This document shows, in pieces, positions 16,996-23,848 of a stretch of DNA of 41,428 nucleotides. The first letter of the stretch is position 1, and each line of letters starts with the position of its first letter. The stretch lies in NCBI GenBank assembly GCA_005799495.1, contig SYGP01000040.1, forward strand, positions 1 through 41,428. The letters are read 5' to 3'. The notes below the pieces were generated by a model. That model made no database searches, was not told where the DNA came from, and saw nothing but the letters and a program-made list of their open reading frames with translations. The stretch is from Planctomycetia bacterium (GTDB lineage: Bacteria > Planctomycetota > Phycisphaerae > Phycisphaerales > SM1A02). A program made the translations under genes and the position numbers.

Positions 16996-18828
16996 ATGCC
17001 CCCTGAAGTGCCCCCAACGGGCGACACCTTCCTTTCGCAGTTCTCGAGCAGCGAGGAGAGCAACGAGCACTTCTCTCCCGCGCCGAGCGGCTATGTGAGC
17101 GGCAAGACGAAGTTCGTGGTCGTCATCGGCACCGTGATGAGCGGCCTCGGCAAGGGCATCTTCGCCAGTTCGCTCGCGAAACTTCTCCAAGACAAGGGAC
17201 TCTCCGTCGCGCCCGTCAAGCTCGAGGGGTATCTCAACATCGATTCGGGCACACTGAACCCCTATCGCCACGGCGAAGTGTTCGTGCTCGATGACGGGCT
17301 CGAGACCGACATGGATCTCGGCACCTACGAGCGTGTCCTCAATCAGAACCTTGGACGGCGCAACTTCATGACCGCCGGGCAGATCTACACCGACATCCTG
17401 GAGCGCGAGCGACGCGGCGGATATCTCGGGCGCGATGTGCAGATGATTCCGCACGTGACTGGTGCGGTGAAGATGCGGCTTCGGGAACTGGCGATGGCAG
17501 GCCCGAATGGCAAGCAAGTCGATGTCGTGTTCGTCGAAGTGGGCGGCACGGCAGGCGACTACGAAAACGGCTTCTACATCGAGGCGCTGCGCGAACTCGC
17601 GTTCGAAGAGGGCGATGGCAGCACCTGTTTCGTTGCGCTCACCTACATCCTCGAACCATCGATCCTCGGCGAGCAGAAGTCGAAGGCGGCGCAGCTCGGC
17701 ATCAAACGACTGATGGAGGCGGGCATCCAGCCGCACATCATTGCATGCCGCGCGAAGAACCCCGTGCTGCCGAAGGTCGCCCAGAAGATCTCGATGTTCT
17801 CGAATGTGCCGATGAAGCGCGTCTTCTCGATGCACGACCGCGAATCGATCTATGTCATCCCCGATGCGATGCGCTGCGAAGGGCTCGACCGCGAGATCCT
17901 CTCCCTGCTGCACTTGCACGATCGCGTCGATACGGCCGCTGAAGATCGCGCACGGAAGGGTTGGGATGCGTTCACGGCACGACTCTCAGGAACCCGCGAC
18001 CACCGCATCACGCTCGGCATCACGGGCAAGTACGCCGCCCTTCGCGATGCGTATGCATCGATCGACAAGGCTGTCGAGCACTGCGCCGTCACGCTCGGCG
18101 CCGAGATTGACATTCGATGGCTCGACACATCCGACATGCAAACCGCTGCGCGTGCCTCGACGGCGCTCGATGGGGCCGATGCAGTCATCGTGCCGGGCGG
18201 CTTCGGGATGCGCGGAGTGGAAGGCAAGGTGCTCTGTGTCGAGTGGGCGCGAGTGAATCGCGTCCCATTCCTCGGCATCTGCCTGGGATTCCAGATGGCG
18301 GTGATCGAGTATTCACGCAGCGTCCTCGGCTGGAAGGATGCCAACTCCACCGAGTTCGACCCGAAGTGCGGACATCCCGTCATCAGCGAACTGCCGAATC
18401 AGAAGCGACTCGAAGGCATCATGGGAGGCACGATGCGACTCGGCGCACAGGATGTCGCGGTACAAACTGGTTCACTCGCATCGTTCCTCTGGAAGGGTGC
18501 ACCGACCGTGCGCGAGCGCTTCCGCCACCGTTACGAGGTTGATCCCGCGTTCATCGCTCCGTTGGAATCGGCCGGGCTGATCTTCAGTGGACGCCATCCG
18601 AAGCATCCGATCATGCAGGTGCTCGAACTCCCCGTCACCGCACACCCCTACTTCATCGGCGCGCAGTTCCATCCCGAGTTGACGAGCCGCCCGCTCGTCC
18701 CGCAGCCGATGTTCATGGGACTGATCGCTGCCGCGATCGCGCAGCGCGAACCCGCGTTCGCGCAGTCGGAGCTCGGGCGCCGCTGGGTGCGCAGCACATC
18801 GAACGCGCAGAGTCAGCCCGCAGCATGA
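16996..18828 (+). CDS. pyrG: CTP synthase, divergent type with N-terminal extension
   Basis: Makes CTP from UTP, ATP and glutamine. The 610-aa protein has an N-terminal synthase domain and a C-terminal class I glutamine amidotransferase. The glutaminase part has GICLGFQ with nucleophile Cys429 and QFHPEL for the His/Glu pair. The synthase part is recognisable by HGEVFVLDDG, ETDMDLG, VEVGGTAGDYEN and YILEP. It departs from the usual sequence at strongly conserved points: GTVMSGLGKG instead of GGVVSSLGKG, KLEGYLNIDSGTLNPYRHG instead of KxDPYxNxDPGTMxPxxHG. About 37 residues precede the first beta strand, where most family members have 2-5. Cytoplasmic. It is followed by tRNA-Met. Confidence 0.93.
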   Translation: MPPEVPPTGDTFLSQFSSSEESNEHFSPAPSGYVSGKTKFVVVIGTVMSGLGKGIFASSLAKLLQDKGLSVAPVKLEGYLNIDSGTLNPYRHGEVFVLDDGLETDMDLGTYERVLNQNLGRRNFMTAGQIYTDILERERRGGYLGRDVQMIPHVTGAVKMRLRELAMAGPNGKQVDVVFVEVGGTAGDYENGFYIEALRELAFEEGDGSTCFVALTYILEPSILGEQKSKAAQLGIKRLMEAGIQPHIIACRAKNPVLPKVAQKISMFSNVPMKRVFSMHDRESIYVIPDAMRCEGLDREILSLLHLHDRVDTAAEDRARKGWDAFTARLSGTRDHRITLGITGKYAALRDAYASIDKAVEHCAVTLGAEIDIRWLDTSDMQTAARASTALDGADAVIVPGGFGMRGVEGKVLCVEWARVNRVPFLGICLGFQMAVIEYSRSVLGWKDANSTEFDPKCGHPVISELPNQKRLEGIMGGTMRLGAQDVAVQTGSLASFLWKGAPTVRERFRHRYEVDPAFIAPLESAGLIFSGRHPKHPIMQVLELPVTAHPYFIGAQFHPELTSRPLVPQPMFMGLIAAAIAQREPAFAQSELGRRWVRSTSNAQSQPAA

Positions 18829-18846
18829 CGCTGCGCGCCCCACCGC

Positions 18847-18852
18847 TATACT
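18847..18852 (+). promoter_or_regulatory. -10 element of the tRNA-Met promoter
   Basis: GCTATACT, with TATACT at 18847-18852, lies 26 bases before the mature 5' end of the tRNA. The same GCTATACT occurs before tRNA-Ile on the other strand (36805-36800). No clear -35. Confidence 0.5.
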
Positions 18853-18878
18853 CGCACGTTCGAAATCAGTTCCTCTTT

Positions 18879-18952
18879 GGCGATGTAGCTCAGCCGGTTA
18901 GAGCGAGGAATTCATAATTCTTAGGTCGGCGGTTCGAGTCCGCCCATCGCCA
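18879..18952 (+). tRNA. tRNA-Met (CAT)
   Basis: A complete 74-nt cloverleaf. The acceptor stem GGCGATG pairs with CATCGCC and the D stem GCTC with GAGC. The anticodon arm is AGGAA-TTCATAA-TTCTT with anticodon CAT. The T arm is GGCGG-TTCGAGT-CCGCC and the discriminator is A. CCA is not encoded. An elongator Met tRNA is the simplest reading; a lysidine-modified tRNA-Ile(CAT) cannot be excluded from sequence alone. The initiator type is unlikely because the first acceptor pair is G-C. Confidence 0.93.
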
Positions 18953-18978
18953 CTCCCTCTCCTTTCCCCCCCCCTCCC

Positions 18979-19704
18979 GTGTCACCTTCGCCGCCCACGG
19001 ACATCCTGCTGCAAGTCGCGATGCGTGCGGAGGCACAGCCGATCATCGACCGCGAGTCGCTGCACGCACTTGGTCTTGTCGCGCCGAACTCCTTCGCGCA
19101 CGCCTTTGCAAACACCGTCGCAGGGCGCACGATCGTGCTCGTCACGCACGGCACCGATCCCCTGCACCACTGCGATCGCATCGGCCCGATCGTGGCAGCC
19201 ACGACCTGCGCCGCCTCACTCGCGCGATTCGCTCCGCGGCTCATGGTCAACATCGGAACGTGCGGCGGATTCCGATCACGCGGCGGTGCCATCGGAGACC
19301 TGCATGTCCCGCAGCGATTCGCCTTCCACGATCAGCGCGTACCGATCCCTGGTTTCCGCGAGTTTGCCCGCGGCATGTTTGAGGCGCCGAACGCCGATGC
19401 GCTGCGCGCCGAACTCGGCGCAGTCGGCGGCCTGTGCTCCTCGGGCGGCAGCCTCGATGCAACTCCCCAGGACAGGGCCATCCTCGATGAGCTCGAGGCG
19501 CGCTGCAAGGACATGGAGGCCGCGGCGATCGCCTTGACGGCACGCGACGCGCGCGTGCCGCTCCTCGCCCTGAAGTGCGTCACGGATCTTGTCGATCACC
19601 CCGAAGCCGTGCAGGATGCGTTCCTGCGCAACCTCCGCAGTGCCACGCTGCGACTCGCCACATCGACAAGTGCGCTGCTGCGATCCAACAACCTGCCTTG
19701 GTGA
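18979..19704 (+). CDS. 5'-methylthioadenosine/S-adenosylhomocysteine nucleosidase, plant-type
   Basis: Predicted to hydrolyse methylthioadenosine (and possibly S-adenosylhomocysteine) to adenine and the thioribosyl sugar. The start is GTG 18979; an ATG at 19021 is possible. The 241-aa protein belongs to the PNP_UDP_1 phosphorylase superfamily: NIGTCGGFRSRGGAIGD, FHDQRVPIPGF, SGGSLDATPQD, KDMEAAAIA with the catalytic Glu region, and LKCVTDLVD with the catalytic Asp. These motifs match the plant MTN1/MTN2 form (GTCGGF, FHDRRIPIP, DMEGAAVA, KAVTDLVDG) more closely than E. coli Pfs, as I recall those sequences. It sits between tRNA-Met and, two bases after its stop, the 3' end of convergent tRNA-Arg. 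Cytoplasmic. Confidence 0.85.
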   Translation: MSPSPPTDILLQVAMRAEAQPIIDRESLHALGLVAPNSFAHAFANTVAGRTIVLVTHGTDPLHHCDRIGPIVAATTCAASLARFAPRLMVNIGTCGGFRSRGGAIGDLHVPQRFAFHDQRVPIPGFREFARGMFEAPNADALRAELGAVGGLCSSGGSLDATPQDRAILDELEARCKDMEAAAIALTARDARVPLLALKCVTDLVDHPEAVQDAFLRNLRSATLRLATSTSALLRSNNLPW

Positions 19705-19706
19705 AA

Positions 19707-19780
19707 CGCCCGATGCGCGACTTGAACGCGCGACCTCCAGTTTAGGAAACCGGTGCTCTATCCAACTGAGCTAATCGGGC
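19707..19780 (-). tRNA. tRNA-Arg (CCT)
   Basis: A 74-nt cloverleaf on the minus strand. The acceptor stem GCCCGAT pairs with ATCGGGC and the D stem GCTC with GAGC. The anticodon arm is CCGGT-TTCCTAA-ACTGG with anticodon CCT. The T arm is GCGCG-TTCAAGT-CGCGC and the discriminator is G. CCA is not encoded. The 3' end lies two bases from the stop of the nucleosidase gene on the other strand. Confidence 0.94.
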
Positions 19781-19832
19781 ATGGTGCGCGAATCCGACTG
19801 GAGGCGCCGTCGGTGGCTCGGCGCATGCGCCG

Positions 19833-19964
19833 TCACGGCTCTTCGTGATAGTCGCTGTAGCGCCCACCCGACGAGCGATCGATCTTGGCCTGCATGAAAT
19901 AGAGCACGCACCAGCCGGCGAGGAACACCATCCAGATGACATTCGACAGGAGGACCAATTCCAT
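19833..19964 (-). CDS. Small single-pass membrane protein (43 aa), hypothetical
   Basis: A short frame from ATG 19964. It encodes a hydrophobic helix (LVLLSNVIWMVFLAGWCVLYFM, about residues 3-24) followed by a polar tail (QAKIDRSSGGRYSDYHEEP). The composition is far more protein-like than the shadow frames around it. TATCAT lies 6 bases before the ATG, the same layout as several other starts here. The next feature downstream on this strand is tRNA-Arg, 52 bases on, possibly on the same transcript. I do not recognise a family. Function unknown. Confidence 0.5.
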   Translation of the reverse strand: MELVLLSNVIWMVFLAGWCVLYFMQAKIDRSSGGRYSDYHEEP

Positions 19965-19970
19965 CGCCGC

Positions 19971-19976
19971 ATGATA
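19971..19976 (-). promoter_or_regulatory. -10-like element before the 43-aa membrane protein
   Basis: The minus strand reads GCGCTATCAT with TATCAT at 19976-19971, then six bases, then ATG. It could also drive tRNA-Arg, for which no nearer -10 is visible. Confidence 0.35.
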
Positions 19977-20055
19977 GCGCGCACTGCCGCGACCACGGTC
20001 GCACGCGACCACGATCGCATGGCGGATGCACATCCGCCCGTACGCTGCGCAGCGC

Positions 20056-20571
20056 ATGGAGGAACCTCTCTTCCACATCGTGCTTTTCCAGCCACAGATT
20101 CCGCAGAACACCGGCAACATCGGCCGTACGGCGATGGCCACCCATTGCCGACTTCACATCATCCACCCGATCGGCTTCGACATGGATGAAAAGGCAAGGC
20201 GCCGCGCGGGGCTCGACTACTGGAAGCATGTCGACTGCGTTGAGCATGCGTCGTGGGATGCGTACCTCCAGTCGCAGCGCCCCAGTCGGCTTTGGCTGTT
20301 CACCACGAGAGGCACGCAACCGCACTGGAAGGCGCAGTTCCGACTCGGCGACCACCTGCTTTTCGGGCAGGAACTCGGCGGCGTTCCAGAGGCGGTCCAC
20401 GCCTGGGTGGATGGCACCTTTGGTTCCGCGAACCGCATCTCATTCCCGATGATTGCGCAACCCGAGGCCCGAAGCCTCAACCTTGCAACGGCGGTGGCAT
20501 GCGGCGTTTACGAGGGACTTCGTCAGGTCGCAACAGGAACGGAACGACTCCCTGCCGCGTATCATCCTTGA
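20056..20571 (+). CDS. trmL: tRNA (cytidine(34)-2'-O)-methyltransferase (SPOUT)
   Basis: Methylates the wobble ribose of certain tRNA-Leu in characterised homologues. The frame is open from 20026, but the conserved start is ATG 20056 (MEEPLFHIVLFQPQIPQNTGNIGRTA), giving 171 aa, close to the family size. SPOUT knot motifs are present: PQNTGNIGRTA near the N-terminus, LFGQELGGVPE, and RSLNLATAVACGVYEGLRQ near the C-terminus. The SAM site is formed by the last two. Cytoplasmic. The pseudopilin gene follows after 9 bases. Confidence 0.92.
   Translation: MEEPLFHIVLFQPQIPQNTGNIGRTAMATHCRLHIIHPIGFDMDEKARRRAGLDYWKHVDCVEHASWDAYLQSQRPSRLWLFTTRGTQPHWKAQFRLGDHLLFGQELGGVPEAVHAWVDGTFGSANRISFPMIAQPEARSLNLATAVACGVYEGLRQVATGTERLPAAYHP
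20560..20565 (+). promoter_or_regulatory. -10-like element before the pseudopilin gene
   Basis: GCGTATCAT with TATCAT at 20560-20565, overlapping the last codons of trmL and 15 bases before the pseudopilin ATG. The predicted leader would be under 10 nt. Alternatively the gene is read through from trmL. Confidence 0.3.
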
Positions 20572-20580
20572 GAACTTCCC

Positions 20581-21573
20581 ATGCAACCACCCAAATCGCC
20601 GATCGTTACGCGCTTGCCACGCGGATTTACGCTTGTTGAACTGCTCGTGGCGATCGGCATCATCATGGTGCTCGTTGCCATCCTGCTTCCAGCCCTCGGC
20701 AAGGTCTCGAACAAGGCCCGCATCACCTCGACGACATCCACCATGAACGAGTTCGCCAAGGCGTGCGACTCGTTCTACGCGCAGTTCGGCTACTACCCGG
20801 GCATCGTGCCGGAGGAGATCCTCGCGAGCACGCCGAATGCTCCCATCAGCGGTACCGAGAACGCACTCCTCCATTTGATGGGAGGTGCTGTGCGCGACGA
20901 CGATCCGACCTACGCCGCCGACACGGGCACCGTGCTGACCTTCGGCGCGGGGACGAATGTGGTGCGAATCAAGGTCTCGCCCTTCAACATCGGCAAAGGC
21001 CCTCGCATCGAAGGAAAGCAGTACGAGTCCTTCTTCGCCCCCAAGGACTCGCAACTGCGGGTGTGCCTCGGTCAAGCCGGGGAGACGAATGTGCAGCTCC
21101 CTGACCTGATTGACGCATGGGGGCAGCCGATTGGCTATGTCCGTGCGGGTCGTCCAACGGGGCGCATCACGCGTGCGACGGAGTTCACGCAGCCGGCGAA
21201 TGAACCATTCCCGCAGTTCTTTGTGGAGCCGCTGTTCCCCTACTGGCGCTCGACCGCACTCGGGGACCTCGGATCTGACCAAATGACGAACTCGGTCTTC
21301 AATACTGGTGGAATTGGAGACCGAGCCAATTTCTTCGCGCAACTGATTCGCAGTCCTGCGATGGGTTCGTTCGCATCTCTTGCTGATGCCCAAGGTGGAA
21401 CGCCGCGTGGCAAGTACTACATCTTTTCAGCGGGTTCGGACGGCATTTTCTTTGCAAAGACAGGCGACGGTCCAACGCCATCCGTCGCGACACTCAGTTT
21501 CACTGGTGCCGACGCGCGTCGCGCCGACATCACGAATACCTACAACGACATCATCGTTGCGGGCGGCGGCTGA
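20581..21573 (+). CDS. Type II secretion-type pseudopilin, N-methylation domain protein
   Basis: A 330-aa protein with a short positively charged leader (TRLPRG) and the class III cleavage motif G|FTLVELLVAIGII. The conserved Glu5 and a hydrophobic helix follow, so it should be cleaved and N-methylated by a prepilin peptidase. The globular part resembles the large planctomycete-type GspG-like proteins (DSFYAQFGYYPG, IDAWGQPIGYV, YYIFSAGSDGIFF). No other secretion or pilus gene is adjacent, so it is an orphan here. A substrate-like or minor pilin role is inferred only. Confidence 0.85.
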   Translation: MQPPKSPIVTRLPRGFTLVELLVAIGIIMVLVAILLPALGKVSNKARITSTTSTMNEFAKACDSFYAQFGYYPGIVPEEILASTPNAPISGTENALLHLMGGAVRDDDPTYAADTGTVLTFGAGTNVVRIKVSPFNIGKGPRIEGKQYESFFAPKDSQLRVCLGQAGETNVQLPDLIDAWGQPIGYVRAGRPTGRITRATEFTQPANEPFPQFFVEPLFPYWRSTALGDLGSDQMTNSVFNTGGIGDRANFFAQLIRSPAMGSFASLADAQGGTPRGKYYIFSAGSDGIFFAKTGDGPTPSVATLSFTGADARRADITNTYNDIIVAGGG

Positions 21574-21619
21574 TCCTCAGCCCGCTCCGAACTTCGCCGC
21601 AGAAACGATTCCTACGGAA

Positions 21620-21638
21620 GGATCCGGCAGACGGATCC
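21620..21638. other. Perfect inverted repeat downstream of the pseudopilin gene
   Basis: GGATCCG (21620-21626), a five-base loop and CGGATCC (21632-21638). It follows the pseudopilin stop by 47 bases and could act as its terminator or mRNA 3' stabiliser, though no T-run follows on the plus strand. Confidence 0.45.
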
Positions 21639-21640
21639 TG

Positions 21641-21675
21641 CAAACAAAAAGGCCCGCGCCTTCGGGCACGCGGGC
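21641..21675 (-). terminator. Intrinsic terminator of the Spy/CpxP-like gene
   Basis: On the minus strand, GCCCGCG (21675-21669), a ten-base loop and CGCGGGC (21658-21652) form a 7-bp GC stem. CTTTTTGTTTG follows directly. It lies 25 bases after the stop of the 21701-22618 gene. Confidence 0.85.
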
Positions 21676-21700
21676 AGGGAGACGCGGATTGTTCCATCGT

Positions 21701-22618
21701 TCAGTCGGGGAACTTGTAATCGCCCTTGGGAGGTTCGGCTGGCGGCGGCGCCTTTGGCGGTGCGCCATCTTGACCAGCGGGTCCCCCACGACCTTCGGGG
21801 CGACCCGGGCGTCCCGCGCCGCCCATCTCGCGCATTGTCTCGCGCATCTCTTCCATTGCTTCCTTCACCGTCTCCTGCTGCTCAGGGGTCAGCACTCCCA
21901 TGATCTGATCGCGCACCGCATCAAACTTCGGCATTGACGCTCGCAGACTCTGGAGCTCTTCCATCATCTTCTGGCGATCGCCACCCGCTGCAGCACCCGC
22001 CGCGCCACCCGGCGCGCCACCTGGCGTGCCACCCGGCGCGCCACCTGGCGTGCCACCCGGCGCGCCACCTGGCGTGCCACCTGGCGTGCCATCCTTGCCG
22101 TTTGGTCCAGCGGGTCGACCCTCTCCGCGCTGCGGGCGATTGCCTCGCGCTGCGCGCTCAAGCTCCTGCATCCTGGCGCCGTTCTTCTCGCGCCACGCTT
22201 GCATCTCCTTCTCGAAGGTTGCTCTGATTGAGTCGATCTTCGTGCGCTGATCATCCGAGAGCGAACCATCTACCCGCTTCATCGCCCCCTTGAACAAGAT
22301 CAACTCGCGCCCAGGACCAGGGCCCATCGCTCCGCGCCCGCCCTTTCCATCACGCTCGCCGAATCCACCCTTGCCTTGGGCTGCATCGGGTGGCACGGGT
22401 GGACCCTTCAGGATCCCACCATCGCCATTGCCCGCCGGCGCGCCTTGGCCCGGCGGAGGTGGCGGCGGGGCTTGGCGCTGCTTGGTGCCGCCCTGCATCG
22501 CATCGTCGTCGTCCATCGGCAGAGCCGACGCGGAGTGGGCAATGAACAGAAATGTCGCGGAAGCCGCGAAGGCTGCCAGAGTCAAAGATGTCGAACGAGC
22601 CGTACTGAACATGGTCAT
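21701..22618 (-). CDS. Secreted Spy/CpxP-like protein with collagen-like GGAPGGTP repeats
   Basis: The start ATG at 22618 has AAAGGA 8 bases upstream and gives a 305-aa protein with a signal peptide (MTMFSTARSTSLTLAAFAAS ... SASALP). After a Pro/Gly-rich stretch, two helical segments contain the LTxxQ-type motif seen in Spy/CpxP periplasmic proteins. One is at about residues 118-150 (SLSDDQRTKIDSI); the other is late (LTPEQQETVKEAMEEMRETMREM). Between them is a low-complexity repeat of GG-A/T-P units. The tail is again Pro/Gly-rich (PAGQDGAPPKAPPPAEPPKG). A periplasmic or surface chaperone/stress role is possible by analogy with Spy, but this is inference. It ends at a strong terminator. Confidence 0.75.
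   Translation of the reverse strand: MTMFSTARSTSLTLAAFAASATFLFIAHSASALPMDDDDAMQGGTKQRQAPPPPPPGQGAPAGNGDGGILKGPPVPPDAAQGKGGFGERDGKGGRGAMGPGPGRELILFKGAMKRVDGSLSDDQRTKIDSIRATFEKEMQAWREKNGARMQELERAARGNRPQRGEGRPAGPNGKDGTPGGTPGGAPGGTPGGAPGGTPGGAPGGAAGAAAGGDRQKMMEELQSLRASMPKFDAVRDQIMGVLTPEQQETVKEAMEEMRETMREMGGAGRPGRPEGRGGPAGQDGAPPKAPPPAEPPKGDYKFPD
22001..22091. repeat. 12/24-bp tandem repeat encoding GGAP-GGTP units
   Basis: Alternating GGCGCGCCACCT/C and GGCGTGCCACCC/T units give a 24-bp period with a 12-bp half period on the plus strand, in frame with the secreted protein. Copy number may vary by slippage. Confidence 0.85.
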
Positions 22619-22675
22619 GGTTGAGGTCCTTTCGTCTCGGATTGTCCCATGAAGTACGAATCGGGACAGCCCCCC

Positions 22676-22681
22676 TACCAT
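22676..22681 (+). promoter_or_regulatory. -10-like element before mrp
   Basis: CCCTACCAT with TACCAT at 22676-22681, then nine mostly pyrimidine bases, then ATG 22691. No Shine-Dalgarno is visible. Consistent with a leaderless or very short-leader transcript. Confidence 0.35.
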
Positions 22682-22690
22682 CTTTTTCCC

Positions 22691-23794
22691 ATGTCACTCA
22701 CCGATGCCGATCTGCTCTCCGCCCTGCGCACCGTGAAGGATCCCGATCTGGGCAAGGACCTCGTCACACTCGACATGGTTCGCGGCGCACGCATGCACGG
22801 CGAACGCGCGGTCGTCGACATCGAACTGACGACACCCGCGTGCCCCATGAAGGATGCGATTCGAGCGGATATCGAGCGGGCAGTCGCTGAACGCGCACGC
22901 AGCATCGGCGCCAAGCCGCCCGCGGTCGAAGTGCGATTCTCCGCACGGGTCCGCGCTGCGGCGCGCCCCGCCCAGGGCGGCGGCAATCCGCTTCCGCGCG
23001 TGAAGCATGTGATCGCCGTGGGCGCAGGCAAGGGCGGCGTTGGCAAAAGCACGATCAGCGTGAACCTTGCAATCGGCCTCGCACGCATGGGTGCGCGCGT
23101 CGGACTTCTCGACGGCGACATCTACGGACCAAGCGCACCCACCATGCTCGGGCTCGATGAGTTGCAGGGCTCGGTTCGCGGCGATCTTCTCGTACCGTTT
23201 TCCGTCCACGGTATCGAGGCGATCACCATCGGCAAACTGGTTGATCCCGACAAGGCCCTGATCTGGCGTGGACCGATGGCGCATGGTGCGTTCAAGCAAC
23301 TTGCCGTGCAGACGGACTGGGGCGATCTCGACTACCTGATCGTCGATCTACCGCCCGGTACGGGTGATGTGCCGCTGACGCTCGCGCAGTTGCTGCCGCT
23401 GACGGGCGCGGTCGTCGTATGCACACCGCAGCGCGTTGCTCAGGATGATGCGCGCCGCGCCATCCGTATGTTCGAGCAGTTGCAGGTGCCGGTGCTTGGT
23501 GTGGTCGAGAATATGAGCGCATTCATCGATGAGCACGGCACGGTCCATGATCTGTTCGGTCAGGGCGGTGCCGAAGTGATGGCATCCACGATGGGACTGC
23601 CGTTCTTGGGTGCGCTGCCCGTGCATGTGGAGCTGCGCCGGAACTGCGACGCGGGAACACCGCTGAACAACTGGAGCGGGAGCGCGACACTCGCGTCTGC
23701 GCTCGATGGCATCTGCCGGCGCGTCGCGAGCCAAGTTTCGATCGAGTCACATCGAAGCAGCCTCGTGCAGCCGACCCTGTCGGTCAAGGACTGA
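22691..23794 (+). CDS. mrp: Mrp/NBP35-family P-loop ATPase with N-terminal MIP18 (DUF59) domain
   Basis: Family members are iron-sulfur cluster carrier ATPases. The frame opens at 22649, but ATG 22691 gives the normal start (MSLTDADLLSALRTVKDPDL). In the 367-aa protein the MIP18-like domain spans about residues 1-85 with its conserved Cys51 (TTPACPMKD). The deviant Walker A GAGKGGVGKST is at 111-121, then DGDIYGPSAP and DLPPGTGD. The usual CxxC after ENMS is absent: residues 273-290 read ENMSAFIDEHGTVHDLFG, with no cysteine. Cluster binding by the standard dimer-bridging site is therefore doubtful. Cytoplasmic. Confidence 0.9.
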   Translation: MSLTDADLLSALRTVKDPDLGKDLVTLDMVRGARMHGERAVVDIELTTPACPMKDAIRADIERAVAERARSIGAKPPAVEVRFSARVRAAARPAQGGGNPLPRVKHVIAVGAGKGGVGKSTISVNLAIGLARMGARVGLLDGDIYGPSAPTMLGLDELQGSVRGDLLVPFSVHGIEAITIGKLVDPDKALIWRGPMAHGAFKQLAVQTDWGDLDYLIVDLPPGTGDVPLTLAQLLPLTGAVVVCTPQRVAQDDARRAIRMFEQLQVPVLGVVENMSAFIDEHGTVHDLFGQGGAEVMASTMGLPFLGALPVHVELRRNCDAGTPLNNWSGSATLASALDGICRRVASQVSIESHRSSLVQPTLSVKD

Positions 23795-23801
23795 CCGCTC
23801 G

Positions 23802-23840
23802 GTGGCCCGCCCGCACAGGACAACGGGGAGGGGGGGCCAC
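23802..23840. other. GC-rich inverted repeat between convergent mrp and the MBL-rhodanese gene
   Basis: GTGGCCC (23802-23808) pairs with GGGCCAC (23834-23840), with further C/G pairing possible inside. It sits between two convergent stops and may end both transcripts; no T-tract on either side. Confidence 0.4.
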
Positions 23841-23848
23841 GGGGCTCG

